Source of the DNA: Caballeronia telluris
GTDB taxonomy: Bacteria; Pseudomonadota; Gammaproteobacteria; Burkholderiales; Burkholderiaceae
Length of the DNA: 64,000 bases
Reading direction: 5' to 3'
NCBI RefSeq assembly: GCF_001544495.1
Contig: NZ_FCNZ02000006.1
Span: forward strand, 246,409 to 310,408
Part shown: one piece after another, positions 1-8,914 of the stretch
Layout of the letters: each line of letters begins with the position of its first letter
Numbering within the stretch: position 1 is the stretch's first letter
Program-made: the position numbers and the translations under genes
The notes under the pieces: generated by a model
What the model was told of the DNA's origin: nothing
Databases searched by the model: none
The model's input: the letters and a program-made list of their open reading frames with translations, nothing else

Positions 1-819
1 CTGCGTGATGCCGTCGCGTTTGTCCCAGAAGGTCGGCGTGAAGTCGGCGCGCTGCTCGTCGAGGCTGATCGCGTGGATGCCGAACTGCACTTTGTTGTTG
101 AGCGCGGTATCGGCGAAACGGAACACGTCGATGTCCGAACCGTTCGCGCCGAGATAGAGCGGGATGCCGAGCGCGCCGACCGTGTCCCACACGCCGATGG
201 CCCGGATCGTATCGACGGGAAGCGTCTCGCCCGGCTGCGGCGGATCGGACGCGAAAAGCGGCAGGCGTCTCACGAGACCGCTGAAGAGACCCGCGAGACC
301 GCCCGCGTTCTGGCGTGCCGCGAGGCGCGCCTCGCGATGCCTGCGCCACTGCTTGATGCCGAGTTCGTAGGCTTGCTCCTTGTCGTCGGGGTCGTAGTTC
401 GCGGGGTTGAGCACGCCGACGTCCGCGATCATGCCGCCGAGCGCGCGCGCGGTGTACGCGCCGCGCGAAAAGCCGATCAGGAAGATCGCGTCGTCCGGTT
501 TGTAATTGCGCGAGATGTACGTGTAGCCGCGGACGATGCGCGCGATCAGGCCGTCGCCGAAAACGCCGCCGAGCAGCTTGATCGCGATGTTGCGTGAATC
601 GCCGACGCCATGCAGGTACTTCGCCACCTGGCCGTCCGGACCGGGCTCCTCGATTTCCTGCTCCGACGCGAGCAGCACGGAATCCAGCTTCGGATTGCCC
701 GCGAGCGTGTTGAAGAGCTTCCAGACGTTGGTCGTGTCGGGAATGCCGTCGTTGTCGTCGTCCTTGGAATTCGGGCCGTTCCAGGTGCCGTCCGCGCAGA
801 AAACGATGTTCTTTGCCAT
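1..819 (-). CDS. DUF2235 domain hydrolase (C-terminus beyond window)
   Basis: Reading the minus strand from the ATG at 817-819 gives an uninterrupted frame to base 1, so the 3' end lies outside the window. The product begins MAKNIVFCADGTWNG and carries an alpha/beta-hydrolase nucleophile elbow, GFSRGAYTARALGG, near residue 140. This layout (early Asp-Gly-Thr-Trp-Asn, then GxSxG followed by AYTAR) is characteristic of DUF2235, a family that includes phospholipase-like type VI secretion effectors as well as housekeeping proteins. No signal peptide is visible. No VgrG or immunity gene is visible in the window, so an effector role is not supported here. Family assignment is fairly sure; substrate is unknown. 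Confidence 0.85.
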   Translation of the reverse strand, partial: MAKNIVFCADGTWNGPNSKDDDNDGIPDTTNVWKLFNTLAGNPKLDSVLLASEQEIEEPGPDGQVAKYLHGVGDSRNIAIKLLGGVFGDGLIARIVRGYTYISRNYKPDDAIFLIGFSRGAYTARALGGMIADVGVLNPANYDPDDKEQAYELGIKQWRRHREARLAARQNAGGLAGLFSGLVRRLPLFASDPPQPGETLPVDTIRAIGVWDTVGALGIPLYLGANGSDIDVFRFADTALNNKVQFGIHAISLDEQRADFTPTFWDKRDGITQ

Positions 820-1006
820 GTCGTCGCCCACCCTTGCGATAGGGTTTCGCCGCGACGCCGCGCACAGTGCGTACCGATTTCCGCGACAGCGTGCCGGCGC
901 CAAATGTCTTATCTATCGTAGACGCTGCCGGAGCGGCAGGTGGCGCCATGCGTGCGCTCGCGTACACAGGCCCGAGCGATTCGCGCACGCGGGCATGACG
1001 GCTTGC

Positions 1007-1372
1007 TCAGTCGGCGAGACGCTTGTCGGCCAGCGCGCGTCGGCAGTCGTCGAACACGCGCACGACGAGCGCCGATTCGTAGTTGAGGTCGTCGCTTTCG
1101 AGAATTTCTTCGACGGCGTCGAGGGCCCAGTCGGCGTTCACGTATCCGACGTTCTGCATCGCGAGGTGCTGGGCGATGGCGGTGAGCCGGGCAACGGTGA
1201 GCCAGTCGGCCTGGCGCTTGTGGCGGTCGAGCCACTTGCGCGACGCCTGCACGAAGAACACGGGTGCGGGCCACGACTCGTTCAGGTAGTAATTGCCGAG
1301 GCTGCCGCAAGTGAGCCAGCAGAGCAGTTCGACGCGCTCGCGCGGGCTGAGCGGGTGACGTACATCATTCAT
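1007..1372 (-). CDS. Conserved hypothetical protein, 121 aa
   Basis: The frame reads MNDVRHPLSPRERVELLCWL and continues without membrane segments or signal peptide; it is rich in Trp, Tyr and acidic residues and looks like a small soluble alpha-helical protein. I do not recognise a named domain. A GTG four codons upstream (1382-1384) is an alternative start; neither start has a strong Shine-Dalgarno sequence. Codon usage matches surrounding genes, and the antisense frames here look like typical GC-rich shadows. It stands alone between the DUF2235 gene and another small gene on the same strand. Confidence 0.6.
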   Translation of the reverse strand: MNDVRHPLSPRERVELLCWLTCGSLGNYYLNESWPAPVFFVQASRKWLDRHKRQADWLTVARLTAIAQHLAMQNVGYVNADWALDAVEEILESDDLNYESALVVRVFDDCRRALADKRLAD

Positions 1373-1514
1373 GGCGGCGCTCACGAAGACGATTGACGTT
1401 GCCGATAAAACATCGTTTCCCTCGGGAAAACAATATCAGATCATTTTGCATCGCGGTATATGCAATTGCGTCAATGCGTGCGGGCGCGCGCGGTGCCCTT
1501 GGGCCAGCGCGGAA

Positions 1515-1736
1515 CTACGCCGCTGCTTCGTCGCACCATTCGATCGCCCACGCGCGCGCGCAATGGAGCGCGTCGGATTCGTTGGCGAAGGCGTCGAGTT
1601 CGCCCGAGTGGTGCGTCTCGCCATGCGCGCCGCCTTCGTCGTGCCCGCGCGTGATCGTGACGTGTGGGTAGAACTGGCCGTCTTCGTCGTGCCGCGCGCG
1701 GCAGTGGATGTGATAGGCCTTGTAGTCGAATCGCAT
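1515..1736 (-). CDS. Small hypothetical protein, 73 aa
   Basis: The product starts MRFDYKAYHIHCRARHDEDG and ends in an acidic, Trp/Cys-containing tail. It is soluble, His/Asp/Glu rich, without signal peptide. GGAGAG sits at a proper distance upstream of the ATG. Small Burkholderia proteins of this kind (phosphate-like beta strand followed by a helix) are common, but I do not recognise a family with a function. Confidence 0.55.
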   Translation of the reverse strand: MRFDYKAYHIHCRARHDEDGQFYPHVTITRGHDEGGAHGETHHSGELDAFANESDALHCARAWAIEWCDEAAA

Positions 1737-1844
1737 GTTTGCTCTCTCCGTGGATCAGCAAAAATCCTAGCACGCGATCGCGCATGCCGACGCAGCCCGA
1801 ACCCGCTACCCTTCGATAAGCACCGCCATCCCCGGACGATCCCA

Positions 1845-3089
1845 GTGACCGACGAACCGACCACGATCATCTTCGGCCCCTTCGATCGCCATAACTTCGG
1901 CGATCTTTTGTTCGCGCACATCGTGGCGCGGATGTTGGGCTCTGAGGACGCGCTGTTCGCGGGCGTCGCCGGGCGCGACCTGACGCTGTACGGCGGACAC
2001 CGGGTGCGGGCGCTGACGGATCTCGCGCAGAACCTGGGCGGGCGCGCGGTGAATCTGATCCACGCGGGCGGCGAGATTCTGACCTGCGGCGCGTGGGAAG
2101 CCGCAGCCATGACGCTCTCCGGGGACGCATGGCACCGTACCGTCGCACACCTCGACCAAAGGCCGATGGAACGCACCGCATGGACGCAGTCCGCGCTGCA
2201 CACGCGCGCGCTCGCGCCTTACGTGGCTTCGCGTGAGCTGTTTCCGCATGCGGCGTGGGTGTCGTTCAACGCGTCTGGAGGCGTCGAACTCGATACGGTC
2301 GACGCGCCTTTGCGCGCCGAAGTGATGCTGAAACTCGCCGCCGCCGACGACGTCAGCGTGCGCGATGCGCACACGCAAACGCTGCTTGCCGCAGCCGGCG
2401 TGAACGCGCGGCTGATCCCCGACCCGGCCGTGATGGTGGCGCAACTTGAAGGCGCGCGCATCGACGAACGCGCGCAACGGGGCGAACTCGCGCGCACGCT
2501 GGATGCGTTTCCGGACGGCTACATCTCGGTGCAGTTCAGCGCCGATTTCGGCGACGATGCCACGCTCGCGCGCATCGCCGCGCAACTGGAGCGCGCCGCG
2601 AAGGCGAGCGGACACGGCATCGTGTTCTTTCGTGCCGGCGCGGCGCCGTGGCACGACGACACGGCATGCTATGAACGCACAGCGGCGCGCATGCGGACGA
2701 AGGCCGTGGCGATCTTCGGCTCGCTCGACGTCTGGGATATCTGCGCGCTGATCGCCCGCAGCCGCGGCTTTGTCGGCAGCAGCCTGCATGGGCGGATCGT
2801 CGCGACGGCGTTCGCTTTGCCGCGCGTCACCGTGCGCCATCCGGCGTCCGGACCGCGCGTCACGAAGCAAGCCGCGTTCGCCGCGACCTGGGACGACGCG
2901 GACACCTCGGACACCACGGCGCCAGTCGACATCGACGACATCGCGCGCGCCACGACCGATGCGCTCGCGACCGACCCCGCGCGGCGCGCACGCAAGGCGC
3001 GCGAACTCGAAGACGCGTATCGCGAAGGGTTCGAGCCGGTCGCGCGTCGCTTGAGCCGCGGTGCTCACGCGCGGCTCATTCGCCGATGA
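1845..3089 (+). CDS. Polysaccharide pyruvyl transferase family protein
   Basis: The protein (414 aa from GTG 1845) begins VTDEPTTIIFGPFDRHNFGD, the N-terminal Asn-Phe-Gly-Asp signature of the polysaccharide pyruvyl transferase (CsaB/WcaK-like) family, and contains the C-terminal GSSLHGRIVATAF motif near residue 310, where the family has SxLHxxI. These enzymes transfer pyruvate from PEP to sugars of cell-surface polymers. The open frame extends upstream of 1845, but that part is basic, low-complexity and overlaps the 73-aa gene on the other strand, so GTG 1845 is preferred although its ribosome site is weak. No glycan gene cluster is visible, so the acceptor is unknown. Length is close to family norm. 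Confidence 0.8.
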   Translation: MTDEPTTIIFGPFDRHNFGDLLFAHIVARMLGSEDALFAGVAGRDLTLYGGHRVRALTDLAQNLGGRAVNLIHAGGEILTCGAWEAAAMTLSGDAWHRTVAHLDQRPMERTAWTQSALHTRALAPYVASRELFPHAAWVSFNASGGVELDTVDAPLRAEVMLKLAAADDVSVRDAHTQTLLAAAGVNARLIPDPAVMVAQLEGARIDERAQRGELARTLDAFPDGYISVQFSADFGDDATLARIAAQLERAAKASGHGIVFFRAGAAPWHDDTACYERTAARMRTKAVAIFGSLDVWDICALIARSRGFVGSSLHGRIVATAFALPRVTVRHPASGPRVTKQAAFAATWDDADTSDTTAPVDIDDIARATTDALATDPARRARKARELEDAYREGFEPVARRLSRGAHARLIRR

Positions 3090-3315
3090 CCCAGCGGTAG
3101 TACGGATTGTCGGGGGCCGTCCATTACGCGCCTGAGACCCGTCGCCCACGCATCGCGATCGCCCCGACAGGCGTCGAGCCCCGCGCCGTAGAACGCACGC
3201 AGCGGGATGTTGGGCTTCGCCCCCGACTGCGCGGCGGGCCCGACGGGTTCCTTCGGGCCGACGCGTCTGGCGGGCCTCGCCTCGGCCTCCTGACCGCCCT
3301 TGCGGCTTGCTGCCC
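3076..3315 (-). pseudogene. Remnant of an unidentified gene with a C-run frameshift
   Basis: Directly downstream of the HAD gene the minus strand codes for a plausible protein tail: KPNIPLRAFYGAGLDACRGD and then AWATGLRRVMDG. At a run of five Cs (about 3113-3117) the frame breaks; dropping one C gives PDNPYYRWVIGE and a stop at 3076-3078, a well-formed ending. The upstream part is a Gly/Ala/Pro-rich stretch without a clear start. I do not recognise the family. It may be a third gene of the HAD/formylglycine-enzyme operon that has decayed, or a sequencing error in the homopolymer. The tail overlaps the 3' end of the pyruvyl-transferase-like gene by 14 bases. Confidence 0.4.
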
Positions 3316-4419
3316 CTAACGCGCCGGACCCGGGAAGATCGTGTTCCAGTCGTTTTTCATGCTGACGACGACCCAGCCGTCGGTCGTGGCCTCGTCCCAT
3401 GCCTTGTCGAGCCGGCCGATCTTCGACTGCCGGTCGTAGGCGAACTCGCGCTCGGCGTCGTCGTGATGCACGAGGAGCGCGAGGTGCGGGTCGGTGTTCG
3501 CGGCGGTGTACTGGAGCATCTGCTGGTCGCCGTCGGAATTGCCGAACGCGAGGATCGGACGCCGCCCGATGTAGCGATAGATGCCGACGGGCTTGCCAGG
3601 ACCGTCGTCGACGAAATCGAGCTTGGGCTGGCGCGTGAGCGTGGGCTTGCCGCCGCGCAGTTCGTACTTGACGAGCTGACTGGAGCCGATCACCTGCTCC
3701 GGCGGAACGCCATAGGCCTGCTCGACCCACGGCCGCATGAATTCGATCGTCCCGCCCGACACGATGTAGGTCTTGAAGCCGTTCGCGCGCAGATACGCGA
3801 GCAGTTCGATCTGCGGCTGATAGACAAGCTCCGTGTAAGGCCGGTTGAACTTCGGATGGCGCGCCTTCGCGAGCCACGCGCGGATCGTCTGGTCGTAGGT
3901 TTCGACGCTCATGCCGCTGTTCGCGACGGCGACGAGCTGCATCAGCGGTTTCTGCTGCGCGGCGAGCGCCGCCTGGTCGCGGGCCATGAGCGCCTTGAAC
4001 GCGGGATTGTTCTTCCACTCGGGATGCGCGGGCGCCGCCGCCTTCACCTGATCGAGCAGGAACGCAAACTGGACGTAGATCGGCTGCTCGGTCCAGAGCG
4101 TGCCGTCGTTGTCGAACACGGCGATGCGCTGCGCCGGTTCGACGTAGGTCATCGTGCCTTCGCGCGTCACATCGCCGACGAATTTCACGATGGCGCGTTT
4201 CGCGGGGCCGTCGCGCCACGAGGGCAACGCGGTTTCCGCGCTGCGGGCGCTGTCGGGCGAGACGTCCGGCGACGCCGCGTTGCGGTTCTGCCCGGCGCAT
4301 CCTGCAAGCGTCAGCGCGAACAGCGCCGCGACGATGAACGCGGCGGCCCGGCGCGCGGCGTCGCCGAACGATTGGGCGGACGCGCGTTTCGGCTTGGTGC
4401 GGCGGCTCCAACTCTGCAT
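3316..4419 (-). CDS. HAD-superfamily phosphatase, predicted lipoprotein
   Basis: From ATG 4419 the 367-aa product has a basic N-terminus, a hydrophobic stretch and a lipobox LTLAGC (Cys41), so it is probably an outer-membrane or periplasmic lipoprotein. The HAD motif I is VFDNDGTLW (Asp103, Asp105), and motif II is probably the Ser of IVSGGT. Motif IV is GNSDGDQQM. The last resembles phosphoserine-phosphatase-like HAD enzymes. It lies 46 bases downstream of the formylglycine-generating enzyme gene on the same strand, and the two are probably co-transcribed. Upstream in-frame Met codons (to 4515) lie inside the neighbouring gene and would spoil the signal peptide. Substrate unknown. Confidence 0.85.
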   Translation of the reverse strand: MQSWSRRTKPKRASAQSFGDAARRAAAFIVAALFALTLAGCAGQNRNAASPDVSPDSARSAETALPSWRDGPAKRAIVKFVGDVTREGTMTYVEPAQRIAVFDNDGTLWTEQPIYVQFAFLLDQVKAAAPAHPEWKNNPAFKALMARDQAALAAQQKPLMQLVAVANSGMSVETYDQTIRAWLAKARHPKFNRPYTELVYQPQIELLAYLRANGFKTYIVSGGTIEFMRPWVEQAYGVPPEQVIGSSQLVKYELRGGKPTLTRQPKLDFVDDGPGKPVGIYRYIGRRPILAFGNSDGDQQMLQYTAANTDPHLALLVHHDDAEREFAYDRQSKIGRLDKAWDEATTDGWVVVSMKNDWNTIFPGPAR

Positions 4420-4465
4420 CCGATTCTCCTTGTCGTCGAAGTTCGATGCCCGGCAGCGCAAGAAG

Positions 4466-5734
4466 CTAGTGAGCCGGCACGTCCGTGTCGGCGCGGGCAA
4501 GCTGCGAGCGGCCATGCGACTTGTCCCAGTTGTCCTTGTCCATCACCAGCCGAAAGCCCAGATGCGACATGCTGTTGTACGGATCGGTGCCGCGCCGCGC
4601 GCTCGGCCGGTAGCTGAGGCAATAGTCTTCGTTGCAGAGAAACGAGCCGCCGCGCGTCACGCGCTTGGGCGCCGCGACCGGGACGCCCGGATCGGCCGGG
4701 TCCCACGCGCCGGTTGGGCCCGCCGGGTTGTCGACCACGCTCGCCGTCGTCGATGCCTCGCGGCGGAACTGGTCCGCGCGATACCAGTCGGCGACCCACT
4801 GCCACGCGTTGCCCGTCATGTCGGAGAGGCCATAGGCGTTGGCCGGAAAGCTGCCGACGCGGCTCGTGCCCGCCGCGCCGCCCGCCTTCGCGCTCATCAC
4901 CGGGAACGGCCGCGCCTGCTGGCCTTGCCAGACATTCGCCATCTGCTTGCCGTCGGGCGTGAACTTGTCGCCCCACGCGTAGGTGGCCTGCGTGAGCCCG
5001 CCGCGCGCGGCGAACTCCCACTCGGCCTCGGTCGGCAGACGCTTGCCGGCCCATTTCGCATACGCTTCGGCGTCCTCGTAGGACACCTGCACGACAGGAT
5101 GATCGTCCTTGCCGGCGATAGTGCTCTCTGGCCCCGTCGGATGCCGCCAGTCCGCGCCGGGCACGTAGCGCCACCAGCGCGAGTAGTCTTCGAGCGACAC
5201 CGGCTGGTCCGTGCCGACGAACACCATCGCGCCCGCGACGAGCGCGCTGTCCGGCGGACGCGGCGTGCCCGGCGGCAATTGCACCTTGAGCGTTTCCCAG
5301 TCGGGCTTTTTCTCCGCCGTCGTGACGTAGCCGGTGGCTTCGACGAACTGGCGGAACTCGGCGTTCGTCACGTGATGCTCGTCCATCCAGAAGCCGTGCA
5401 CGCGCACCTTGTGCGCGGGACGCTCGTTGGCCTGCGCCATTTTCGCGTCGCTGCCCATGAGGAATTCGCCGCCGGGGACCCAGGCCATGCCTTGCGGTCC
5501 GCGCACGCCGTCGCCGAGAACGGCCTGCACCGCGGGCTTCGCGCGCGCGCTCATGGCCCCGCTCATGGCCCCGCTCATCGCGCCGCTCATCGCGAAGCCG
5601 ATCAGCGCCGGACACGCGAACAACAGCGTCGCCCAGAGCAGCAGCTTGCGCGAGCGGCCCGCATGGCCGACAGGGCTGCTCGCCGCGCTCTTTGCAGCGG
5701 GCGCGGCGGTCGTCGCGGGCTTGCGTTTCGCCAT
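4466..5734 (-). CDS. Formylglycine-generating enzyme (sulfatase-modifying factor)
   Basis: The 422-aa protein has a single N-terminal membrane segment (about residues 30-48) and then an FGE-sulfatase domain running from GMAWVPGGEFLMGS to the C-terminus. The ending GGSFLCNEDYCLSYRPSARR keeps both active-site cysteines (Cys367 and Cys372, C-x4-C), which distinguishes true formylglycine-generating enzymes from EgtB/PvdO relatives. The known reaction is oxidation of a sulfatase Cys to formylglycine. The anchor suggests a periplasmic-side enzyme. No sulfatase gene lies in the window. An in-frame 12-bp tandem repeat produces AMSG repeats just after the membrane segment. Co-directional with the HAD lipoprotein gene. 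Confidence 0.9.
   Translation of the reverse strand: MAKRKPATTAAPAAKSAASSPVGHAGRSRKLLLWATLLFACPALIGFAMSGAMSGAMSGAMSARAKPAVQAVLGDGVRGPQGMAWVPGGEFLMGSDAKMAQANERPAHKVRVHGFWMDEHHVTNAEFRQFVEATGYVTTAEKKPDWETLKVQLPPGTPRPPDSALVAGAMVFVGTDQPVSLEDYSRWWRYVPGADWRHPTGPESTIAGKDDHPVVQVSYEDAEAYAKWAGKRLPTEAEWEFAARGGLTQATYAWGDKFTPDGKQMANVWQGQQARPFPVMSAKAGGAAGTSRVGSFPANAYGLSDMTGNAWQWVADWYRADQFRREASTTASVVDNPAGPTGAWDPADPGVPVAAPKRVTRGGSFLCNEDYCLSYRPSARRGTDPYNSMSHLGFRLVMDKDNWDKSHGRSQLARADTDVPAH
5549..5596. repeat. 12-bp tandem repeat inside the FGE gene
   Basis: Four consecutive 12-base units, GCTCATGGCCCC twice and then GCTCATCGCGCC and GCTCATCGCGAA, lie at the junction between the membrane anchor and the catalytic domain. 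On the minus strand they encode repeated Ala-Met-Ser-Gly. The unit length preserves frame, so copy number could vary without breaking the gene. Confidence 0.8.
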
Positions 5735-5904
5735 GCTCGTTCTCCGTCTGCGTCGACGTGCCTATCGCGCGCCGGCTTCGAAAAAGCCTTCTGTTTCAGC
5801 AGCGTCGATCGATCGCTTGTGGCTACCAATAGCTGAAGCGCTCGATGAATTCAATCTCTTTCGTGCGGCCGGCACTTGCGCCGCTCAACGAGCGCTGAAC
5901 GCGT

Positions 5905-6777
5905 CTAGTGCAATTCGAGCCACATCGGCTGATGATCGGATGACCGGCTCGCCTGGTCGACCTCGCAAGCCGCGACGCGCGCGCCCAGATCCTCCGTCAC
6001 GAGCACGAAATCGCACGCGAACGGTCCGTCGGGCCATTGCTCGCGGTCGTAAAGGCCGACCGTCGCGGCGCGCGGCGTGTCCGGATGCGCGACGCTCCAC
6101 GCATCGACGAACGCGGGCGCGTCGCCGAACGGCTCGATCATCCGCCGATACGCCGACGACTCGAACGCGCTGTTGAAGTCGCCGCACAGGATGGCGCTCA
6201 TCGGCCGGCCGGTGTCGGCGAACGGGCTGTTCAGGCTTTCGGATTTCGCCGGGCGGCGCGCGTGATCGCAGGCTTCGACGTGAAGGCCGCGCAAGCGCTC
6301 GACCTGCGCGAGCCGCTGTGTCTCCGAGTAGAACTCCAGATGCGTGCTGATGACCCGCAACGGCCCGACATCCGTTTCGACGACCGCCTCCAGCGCGACA
6401 CGCAACATCGACGGCTTCGCGGGATCGGCGGGCCACGGCAGCGAGTGGCGCAGCACCTGTCGCACGGGCAGGCGGCTCACGATCGCGTTGCCGAATTGCC
6501 GCCGCCCGAGCCCGGCGCCGGTCGGCGGCAGGTCCGAGCCGATCGCATCCAGCACGATCGCGGCCGGCAACAGTTCGGCCAATTCGGCGAACTGATCGGC
6601 GCCGGGGCCGCCCGCAAGGCCGCCCGCCCGCTCACCCTGATCGAAACCGCGGGTGACTTCCTGCAGGCACAGAACGTCGAAATCGCACAGCGCTTTCGCC
6701 TCGCTGACGATGCGCGCGAGATCGACGCGGCCATCCACGCCGCGCCCCCACTGAATGTTCCAGTCGACGAGTCGCAT
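5905..6777 (-). CDS. Endonuclease/exonuclease/phosphatase family protein
   Basis: ATG 6777 is preceded by GAGGAG at seven bases, which decides the start over an ATG eight codons upstream. The 290-aa product shows the family signature in order: MRLVDWNIQWGRG (first Asn), LCLQEV (metal-binding Glu), ISTHLEF (His), LCGDFNS (Asp/Asn) and the terminal SDHQPMWLEL (Asp-His pair). It has no signal peptide. Members cleave phosphodiesters or phosphomonoesters in nucleic acids or lipids; the substrate cannot be read from sequence. It is a single-gene unit, divergent from the SsuA-like gene. Confidence 0.88.
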   Translation of the reverse strand: MRLVDWNIQWGRGVDGRVDLARIVSEAKALCDFDVLCLQEVTRGFDQGERAGGLAGGPGADQFAELAELLPAAIVLDAIGSDLPPTGAGLGRRQFGNAIVSRLPVRQVLRHSLPWPADPAKPSMLRVALEAVVETDVGPLRVISTHLEFYSETQRLAQVERLRGLHVEACDHARRPAKSESLNSPFADTGRPMSAILCGDFNSAFESSAYRRMIEPFGDAPAFVDAWSVAHPDTPRAATVGLYDREQWPDGPFACDFVLVTEDLGARVAACEVDQASRSSDHQPMWLELH

Positions 6778-6952
6778 GACGTTCTCCTCGGGCCCATGCA
6801 TGCGACGAGTCTACCGCCGCCGCCGAGGACGCGCCGGTGGTCGCGCCAAATCGCGCAGCGCCAGAAGCAAAGCTGAAAAACTTGGTTCCTCAAGCGGGCG
6901 TCGCGTTCATAGAATCTGGCGTCTTTGCACCGCAACGCCATTGGGAACGCTC

Positions 6953-7942
6953 ATGCCTCAGCAGAATTCGAAAGACGACCGACACGACGCCGCGAGCACA
7001 CAGCGCCGCTCGCTCCTGAAAAGCGCCGCGACCGCGGCCGCGCTCTTCGCCGTGCGACCGGTATTCGCCGCGAGCGATGCGAAAACCTTGCGTATCGGCT
7101 ATCAGAAGTACGGCAACTTCGTCGTGCTCAAGGCGCGCGGCACGCTCGAAAAGCGCCTCGCGTCGCAGGGCGTGAGCGTTCAGTGGCTCGAATTTCCGGC
7201 CGGCCCGCAGTTGCTCGAAGGCCTCAACGCAGGCGCCGTCGATGTCGGCACGGTCGGCGAAACGCCGCCGATCTTCGCGCAGGCCGCGGGCGTCGATTTC
7301 GTCTACATCGCGAACGAGCCGCCCGCGCCGCGCGGCGAAGCGATCGTCGTGCCGGCCGCGTCACCGATCAAGACCGTCGCCGACTTGCGCGGCAAGAAGG
7401 TCGCGCTGAACAAGGGATCGAACGTCCACTTTCTGCTCGTGAAGGCGCTGCAGAACGCGAAGCTCGCCTACAGCGACATCCAGCCGGTCTACCTCGCGCC
7501 CGCCGACGCGCGCGCCGCCTTCGTGCAGGGCAGCGTCGATGCCTGGGTGATCTGGGACCCGTATCTCGCCGCGATCGAAAAGCAGACGAATGCGCGCGTC
7601 GTCACGAACGGCGAAGGTCTCGTGCACAACACGCAGTACTACCTCGCGACGCGCAAGTTCGCGAGCGCGGAGCCGCAACTGCTGCACGCGCTGCTCGCCG
7701 AACTCGACGCCGTCGACAAATACGGACGCGACCACGTCCCGGAGGTCGCGCGCCTGCTTTCGCCGCTCGTCGGCCTTGATGCGGCGACGCTCCAGGTCGC
7801 GCTCGAACGCACCGCCTACGGCGTGCAGCCGGTGACCGCCGAGACGCTCGCGTACCAGCAGCAGATCGCCGATACGTTCAACGACCTGCGGCTGATTCCG
7901 AAGAAGCTCGTCGTCAGCGATGCGCGGTGGAAGACCGCCTGA
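6953..7942 (+). CDS. ssuA: Aliphatic sulfonate ABC transporter substrate-binding protein
   Basis: The 329-aa product has a Tat-like leader (RRSLLKSAATAAALFAVRP, then AAS) and a mature domain typical of SsuA: LRIGYQKYGNFVVLKARG, the VGTVGETPPIFAQAAG segment that lines the ligand pocket, and DAWVIWDPYLAA. It would bind sulfonates in the periplasm for an SsuBC transporter. No ssuB, ssuC or ssuD gene is nearby, so it is an orphan binding protein or works with a distant transporter. ATG 6953 is chosen because it starts the leader; an upstream extension of the frame is not protein-like. It is followed at 78 bases by xthA. Confidence 0.87.
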   Translation: MPQQNSKDDRHDAASTQRRSLLKSAATAAALFAVRPVFAASDAKTLRIGYQKYGNFVVLKARGTLEKRLASQGVSVQWLEFPAGPQLLEGLNAGAVDVGTVGETPPIFAQAAGVDFVYIANEPPAPRGEAIVVPAASPIKTVADLRGKKVALNKGSNVHFLLVKALQNAKLAYSDIQPVYLAPADARAAFVQGSVDAWVIWDPYLAAIEKQTNARVVTNGEGLVHNTQYYLATRKFASAEPQLLHALLAELDAVDKYGRDHVPEVARLLSPLVGLDAATLQVALERTAYGVQPVTAETLAYQQQIADTFNDLRLIPKKLVVSDARWKTA

Positions 7943-8020
7943 CGGAGCATTGCCTGACGAGTGTCGCCGAATCCGGTACTGTGCTTGCTCAGTACCGTGA
8001 CCCACACGACACTCGACGCC

Positions 8021-8908
8021 ATGCTCAAGATCGCCACTTTCAATATCAACGGCGTCCGTTCGCGCCTGCCCGCGCTGCTCGAATGGCTCGACCGGGAAGC
8101 GCCGGACATTGCCTGCCTGCAGGAGCTGAAGGCGCCTGACGCGGCATTTCCCATCGACGAAATCCGCGCGGCCGGCTATGGCGCGATCTGGCACGGACAG
8201 GCGTCGTGGAACGGCGTCGCGATTCTTGCCCGCGGGATGGAGCCGATCGAGAGCCGGCGCGGCCTGCCGGGCGATCCCGACGACACCCACAGCCGCTATC
8301 TCGAAGCGGCGGCGCATGGCGTGCTGGTCGGCTGTCTCTACTTGCCGAACGGCAATCCGCAGCCCGGTCCCAAATTCGACTACAAGCTCGCGTGGTTCGA
8401 ACGGCTGATCGGCTACGCGGCGCGTCTTCATGACAGCGGGCATCCCGTGGTGCTCGCGGGCGATTTCAACGTCGTGCCCACCGACGAGGATATCTACAAC
8501 CCGAAGTCCTGGCGCAAGGACGCCCTCCTGCAACCCGAAAGCCGCGAATGCTACCGGCGCCTGCTCGATCAGGGCTGGCTCGATGCCCTGCGCGCGCGGT
8601 ATCCCGACGAGCGCATCTACACGTTCTGGGATTACTTCCGGCAGCACTGGCAAAAGAACTCGGGACTGCGCATCGACCATCTGCTGCTCAATCCGCAGAT
8701 GGCGCCGCATCTGAAGGATGCAGGCGTCGATCGCTGGGTGCGCGACCTGCCCCACGCAAGCGATCACGCGCCCACGTGGATCACCGTCGATCTGAAAGTG
8801 CAGAAGCCGTCGGCGGCGAAGAAGGCCGTCGCCGGCAAGCCAGCAGCGAAAAAAGCCGCCGCTAAAACGCCCGCGCCGCGCGCCCAGCGCGCGAAATCCG
8901 CTGGCTGA
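8021..8908 (+). CDS. xthA: Exodeoxyribonuclease III
   Basis: The product starts MLKIATFNINGVRSRLPALL and shows all exonuclease III/AP endonuclease landmarks: CLQELKAP (catalytic Glu), LAGDFNVVPTDEDIYNP, LRIDHLLLNP and the ending ASDHAPTWITVD (Asp-His). It repairs abasic sites and removes 3' blocks. Length is 295 aa; the last 35 residues form a Lys/Ala/Pro tail not found in the E. coli enzyme but common in Burkholderiales, probably a disordered DNA-binding extension. ATG 8021 was preferred to an in-frame upstream Met at 7961 because it begins the fold. Confidence 0.93.
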   Translation: MLKIATFNINGVRSRLPALLEWLDREAPDIACLQELKAPDAAFPIDEIRAAGYGAIWHGQASWNGVAILARGMEPIESRRGLPGDPDDTHSRYLEAAAHGVLVGCLYLPNGNPQPGPKFDYKLAWFERLIGYAARLHDSGHPVVLAGDFNVVPTDEDIYNPKSWRKDALLQPESRECYRRLLDQGWLDALRARYPDERIYTFWDYFRQHWQKNSGLRIDHLLLNPQMAPHLKDAGVDRWVRDLPHASDHAPTWITVDLKVQKPSAAKKAVAGKPAAKKAAAKTPAPRAQRAKSAG

Positions 8909-8914
8909 AACCGC

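Noticed and set aside
1371..1844. N-terminal extension of the pyruvyl-transferase-like gene to 1371
   Set aside because: The added sequence is basic and not family-like, and it overlaps a small gene with its own ribosome site.
3307..4617. Long plus-strand open frame over the HAD and FGE genes
   Set aside because: Antisense shadow with repetitive Arg/Ala/Glu composition; the minus-strand genes have motifs, signal peptide and membrane anchor.
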